Origin: Solirubrobacteraceae bacterium
Lineage (GTDB): Bacteria > Actinomycetota > Thermoleophilia > Solirubrobacterales > Solirubrobacteraceae
Assembly (NCBI GenBank): GCA_019683665.1
Contig: JADGIB010000187.1
Coordinates: forward strand, 1-7,206
Length of the DNA: 7,206 nt
Reading direction: 5' to 3'
The notes beneath the pieces were generated by a model. That model was not told the origin of the DNA and did not search any database. It saw only the letters and a program-made list of their open reading frames with translations. Shown here in pieces: positions 5,977 to 7,206 of this stretch. Each line of letters begins with the position of its first letter. The first letter of the stretch is position 1. Position numbers and translations under genes: made by a program.

Positions 5977-7125
5977 GTGGAACGCCTGCTGCACGACCCC
6001 GAGGCCGCCGAGGCCGCCCCCGAGGACGCCGCCCCCGAGACGGCGCCCCCGCCCGTGGCGCGCGCGTGCGCGATGTGCGGGGCGGCCCTCGCCGAGGACC
6101 AGGAGTGGTGCCTGGAGTGCGGCGCGGCCGCCGTGCCGCCGGAGCGCCGCAGCGGGCTGCCGGGCTGGCGCACCGCCGCCGCCGTCATCGCCGTGACGCT
6201 CGTCATGGCCTCGGGCGCGGTCGCCGCCGCGTACGCGGCACTGCGCGGCGGCGCGGACGAGCCGCCGCCCACGCAGGTCGCCCAGGCCCCGGCCGCGCAG
6301 GACGGCGTGCCCAAGCCGCCGCCGGTCGACATCCCGCCCGAGGAGGCCGTGCCGCCCGTCGACGACGGGTCGGCCGACGTGCCGCCGCCGGTCGCCCCGC
6401 CCGCGGCCGAGCCCCCGATCGACGACGGGTTCGACGGCGGCTTCGACGACGGGTTCGACGACGGGTTCGGCGACCCGGGCGCCTTCCCGGCGGCCCCGCC
6501 CGCGCCGGCCGCGCCCGCGCCGTCGCCCGGCGCGTCCGCCGGCGGCGACCGGGGCAGCGGGGCGAAGGGCGGCGAGGACCGGCCCAAGCCGATCACGCGC
6601 GCCCCGCTCGTCGCCGTCGAGCTCGACCCCGAGGCGACGCCGGTGGTCGCCTTCAACCCGCCGCAGCCGGGCGCCGCGGCGCCCGCCGACGGCTCGCCGC
6701 CGCCGCGCGTCCACGCCGACGCCGACTTCAGCGGCGACCCGGCCGCCGTGCTCGACGGCGACCCGGCCACGAGCTGGTCGGTCGCGCTGCCGACCCCCGA
6801 GCTCGTCGCCACCCCGCAGGCCGGCCTGCTCATCGACCTCGGCACGCCGACGAAGCTGCGCCGCCTGACGGTCACGCCGACGACGCCGGGCACGACGATC
6901 GAGGTCTACGGCGCGAAGGGCGACACCGCCCCCGAGTCGCTGGCCGACAAGCGCTGGAAGGTCCTCGCCACCCAGCTCGACGTCGACGGCCCGACCCGGA
7001 TCACGCTCGGCGAGGACGGCGTCGGCACCGGCAAGGTGCGCTGGCTGCTCGTCTACTTCGCCGCCGGCCCCGACGACGGGGTCTCGACGTCGGTCGGCCT
7101 CAGCGAGCTCGAGCTCTACCGCTAG
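5977..7125 (+). CDS. Zinc-ribbon, single-pass membrane protein with outer discoidin-like domain
   Basis: I do not recognise a named family; the architecture is readable. Of 382 residues, 1-60 are cytoplasmic and include a short zinc ribbon with two CXXC pairs (Cys31/34 and Cys45/48). One membrane helix spans about 66-89. A long Pro/Ala/Asp-rich disordered linker (about 91-240) carries an FDDGFDDGF repeat. The C-terminal part (about 244-381) resembles a discoidin/F5-8C galactose-binding-like domain: FSGDPAAVLDGDPATSW (251-267), GLLIDLG, RRLTVTP, WLLVYF, and the closing SVGLSELELYR. By topology the zinc ribbon is inside and the beta-sandwich outside, suited to linking an intracellular partner to the wall or a glycan. 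Similar outer domains end some actinobacterial kinases and MurJ proteins. GTG 5977 was chosen because the next in-frame ATG (6073) would break the zinc ribbon. Confidence 0.86.
   Translation: MERLLHDPEAAEAAPEDAAPETAPPPVARACAMCGAALAEDQEWCLECGAAAVPPERRSGLPGWRTAAAVIAVTLVMASGAVAAAYAALRGGADEPPPTQVAQAPAAQDGVPKPPPVDIPPEEAVPPVDDGSADVPPPVAPPAAEPPIDDGFDGGFDDGFDDGFGDPGAFPAAPPAPAAPAPSPGASAGGDRGSGAKGGEDRPKPITRAPLVAVELDPEATPVVAFNPPQPGAAAPADGSPPPRVHADADFSGDPAAVLDGDPATSWSVALPTPELVATPQAGLLIDLGTPTKLRRLTVTPTTPGTTIEVYGAKGDTAPESLADKRWKVLATQLDVDGPTRITLGEDGVGTGKVRWLLVYFAAGPDDGVSTSVGLSELELYR
6421..6468 (+). repeat. Four 12-bp in-frame tandem repeats
   Basis: The unit GACGACGGGTTC occurs four times in a row; copies 1, 3 and 4 are identical and copy 2 differs at two bases (GACGGCGGCTTC). 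Each unit encodes Asp-Asp-Gly-Phe, or Asp-Gly-Gly-Phe for copy 2. It lies in the disordered outer linker of the zinc-ribbon protein, where copy number changes would keep the frame. Confidence 0.9.
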
Positions 7126-7127
7126 CC

Positions 7128-7152
7128 CGCTCGCGGCGCGCCGCCGCGAGCG
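7128..7152 (+). terminator. Strong hairpin after the zinc-ribbon gene
   Basis: CGCTCGCGGC (7128-7137) and GCCGCGAGCG (7143-7152) form a perfect 10-bp stem with loop GCGCC, starting two bases after the stop. It is the longest perfect stem I found between genes. No T-tract follows; instead there is a run of C tracts. Confidence 0.45.
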
Positions 7153-7206
7153 CGGCGCGGCCCCCCGCCCCCCGCGCGCCCCCCCGGGCGCGCCCCCCGC
7201 CGCGCG
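7150..7206. other. A/T-free C-tract region with G-quadruplex potential on the minus strand
   Basis: No A or T occurs in the final 57 bases. C runs of 6, 6, 7 and 6 lie at 7161-7166, 7168-7173, 7179-7185 and 7193-7198. On the minus strand these are G runs separated by 1, 5 and 7 bases, which meets the usual quadruplex pattern. No gene is seen. The window ends inside this tract. Confidence 0.6.

Noticed and set aside
6421..6468. Tandem repeat considered as a CRISPR-like array
   Set aside because: The units are 12 bp, directly adjacent without spacers and in frame within a gene.
4860..6893. 677-codon open frame on the minus strand
   Set aside because: It lies antisense to the propeller and zinc-ribbon genes, which have clear motifs. 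Its product is low-complexity and Gly/Ser/Arg-rich with no domain; long antisense frames are expected at this GC content.
1..7206. Search for defence, phage, transposon, tRNA or rRNA features
   Set aside because: I saw no transposase, integrase, nuclease, toxin-antitoxin pair, inverted terminal repeats or RNA gene. Apart from the junction near 2463, base and codon use look uniform by eye.

Overview
The window is very GC-rich, and nearly every codon in its genes ends in G or C. The gene set is a lipoprotein amino-acid ABC transporter, a SoxR-type regulator acting without SoxS, a small membrane sugar transferase, a secreted beta-propeller and a zinc-ribbon membrane protein. Several genes seem to start on leaderless mRNAs. 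Together this suggests a high-GC Actinomycetota, perhaps a Thermoleophilia/Solirubrobacterales soil bacterium. The lineage is inferred from gene style and was not tested by alignment.

Layout. (1) Positions 1-2462 hold a complete ABC importer operon for a polar amino acid, reading right: substrate-binding lipoprotein (5' end cut by the window), permease, ATPase. The last two genes overlap by ATGA. (2) Positions 2463-3097 hold a divergent redox-sensing unit: soxR reading right, and a SoxR-box promoter reading left into a short ORF. The first 38 codons of that ORF look coding; the rest runs antisense into the end of the ATPase gene. (3) Positions 3129-4825 hold a two-gene glycan unit: a family 2 glycosyltransferase and a small phosphoglycosyl transferase, joined by a GTGA overlap. 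(4) Positions 4869-5900 encode a secreted TolB-like propeller. (5) Positions 5977-7125 encode a protein with a cytoplasmic zinc ribbon, one membrane helix, a disordered Pro-rich linker and an outer discoidin-like domain. The last 81 bases are a hairpin followed by a tract with no A or T, G-quadruplex-capable on the minus strand.

How it works together. The transporter proteins should form one importer. The glycosyltransferase and phosphoglycosyl transferase probably act in sequence on a lipid-linked glycan at the inner face of the membrane. SoxR probably senses redox-active compounds through a [2Fe-2S] cluster and activates the leftward promoter. The units look separately transcribed: GC-rich hairpins follow most stop codons, and -10-like hexamers sit 7-8 bases before the start codons of leading genes.

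I found no clear multi-gene defence or otherwise undescribed system. The best lead is the SoxR promoter and the short or truncated ORF it drives. No gene-free stretch exceeds 300 bases, and I saw no tRNA, rRNA, CRISPR array or insertion sequence.
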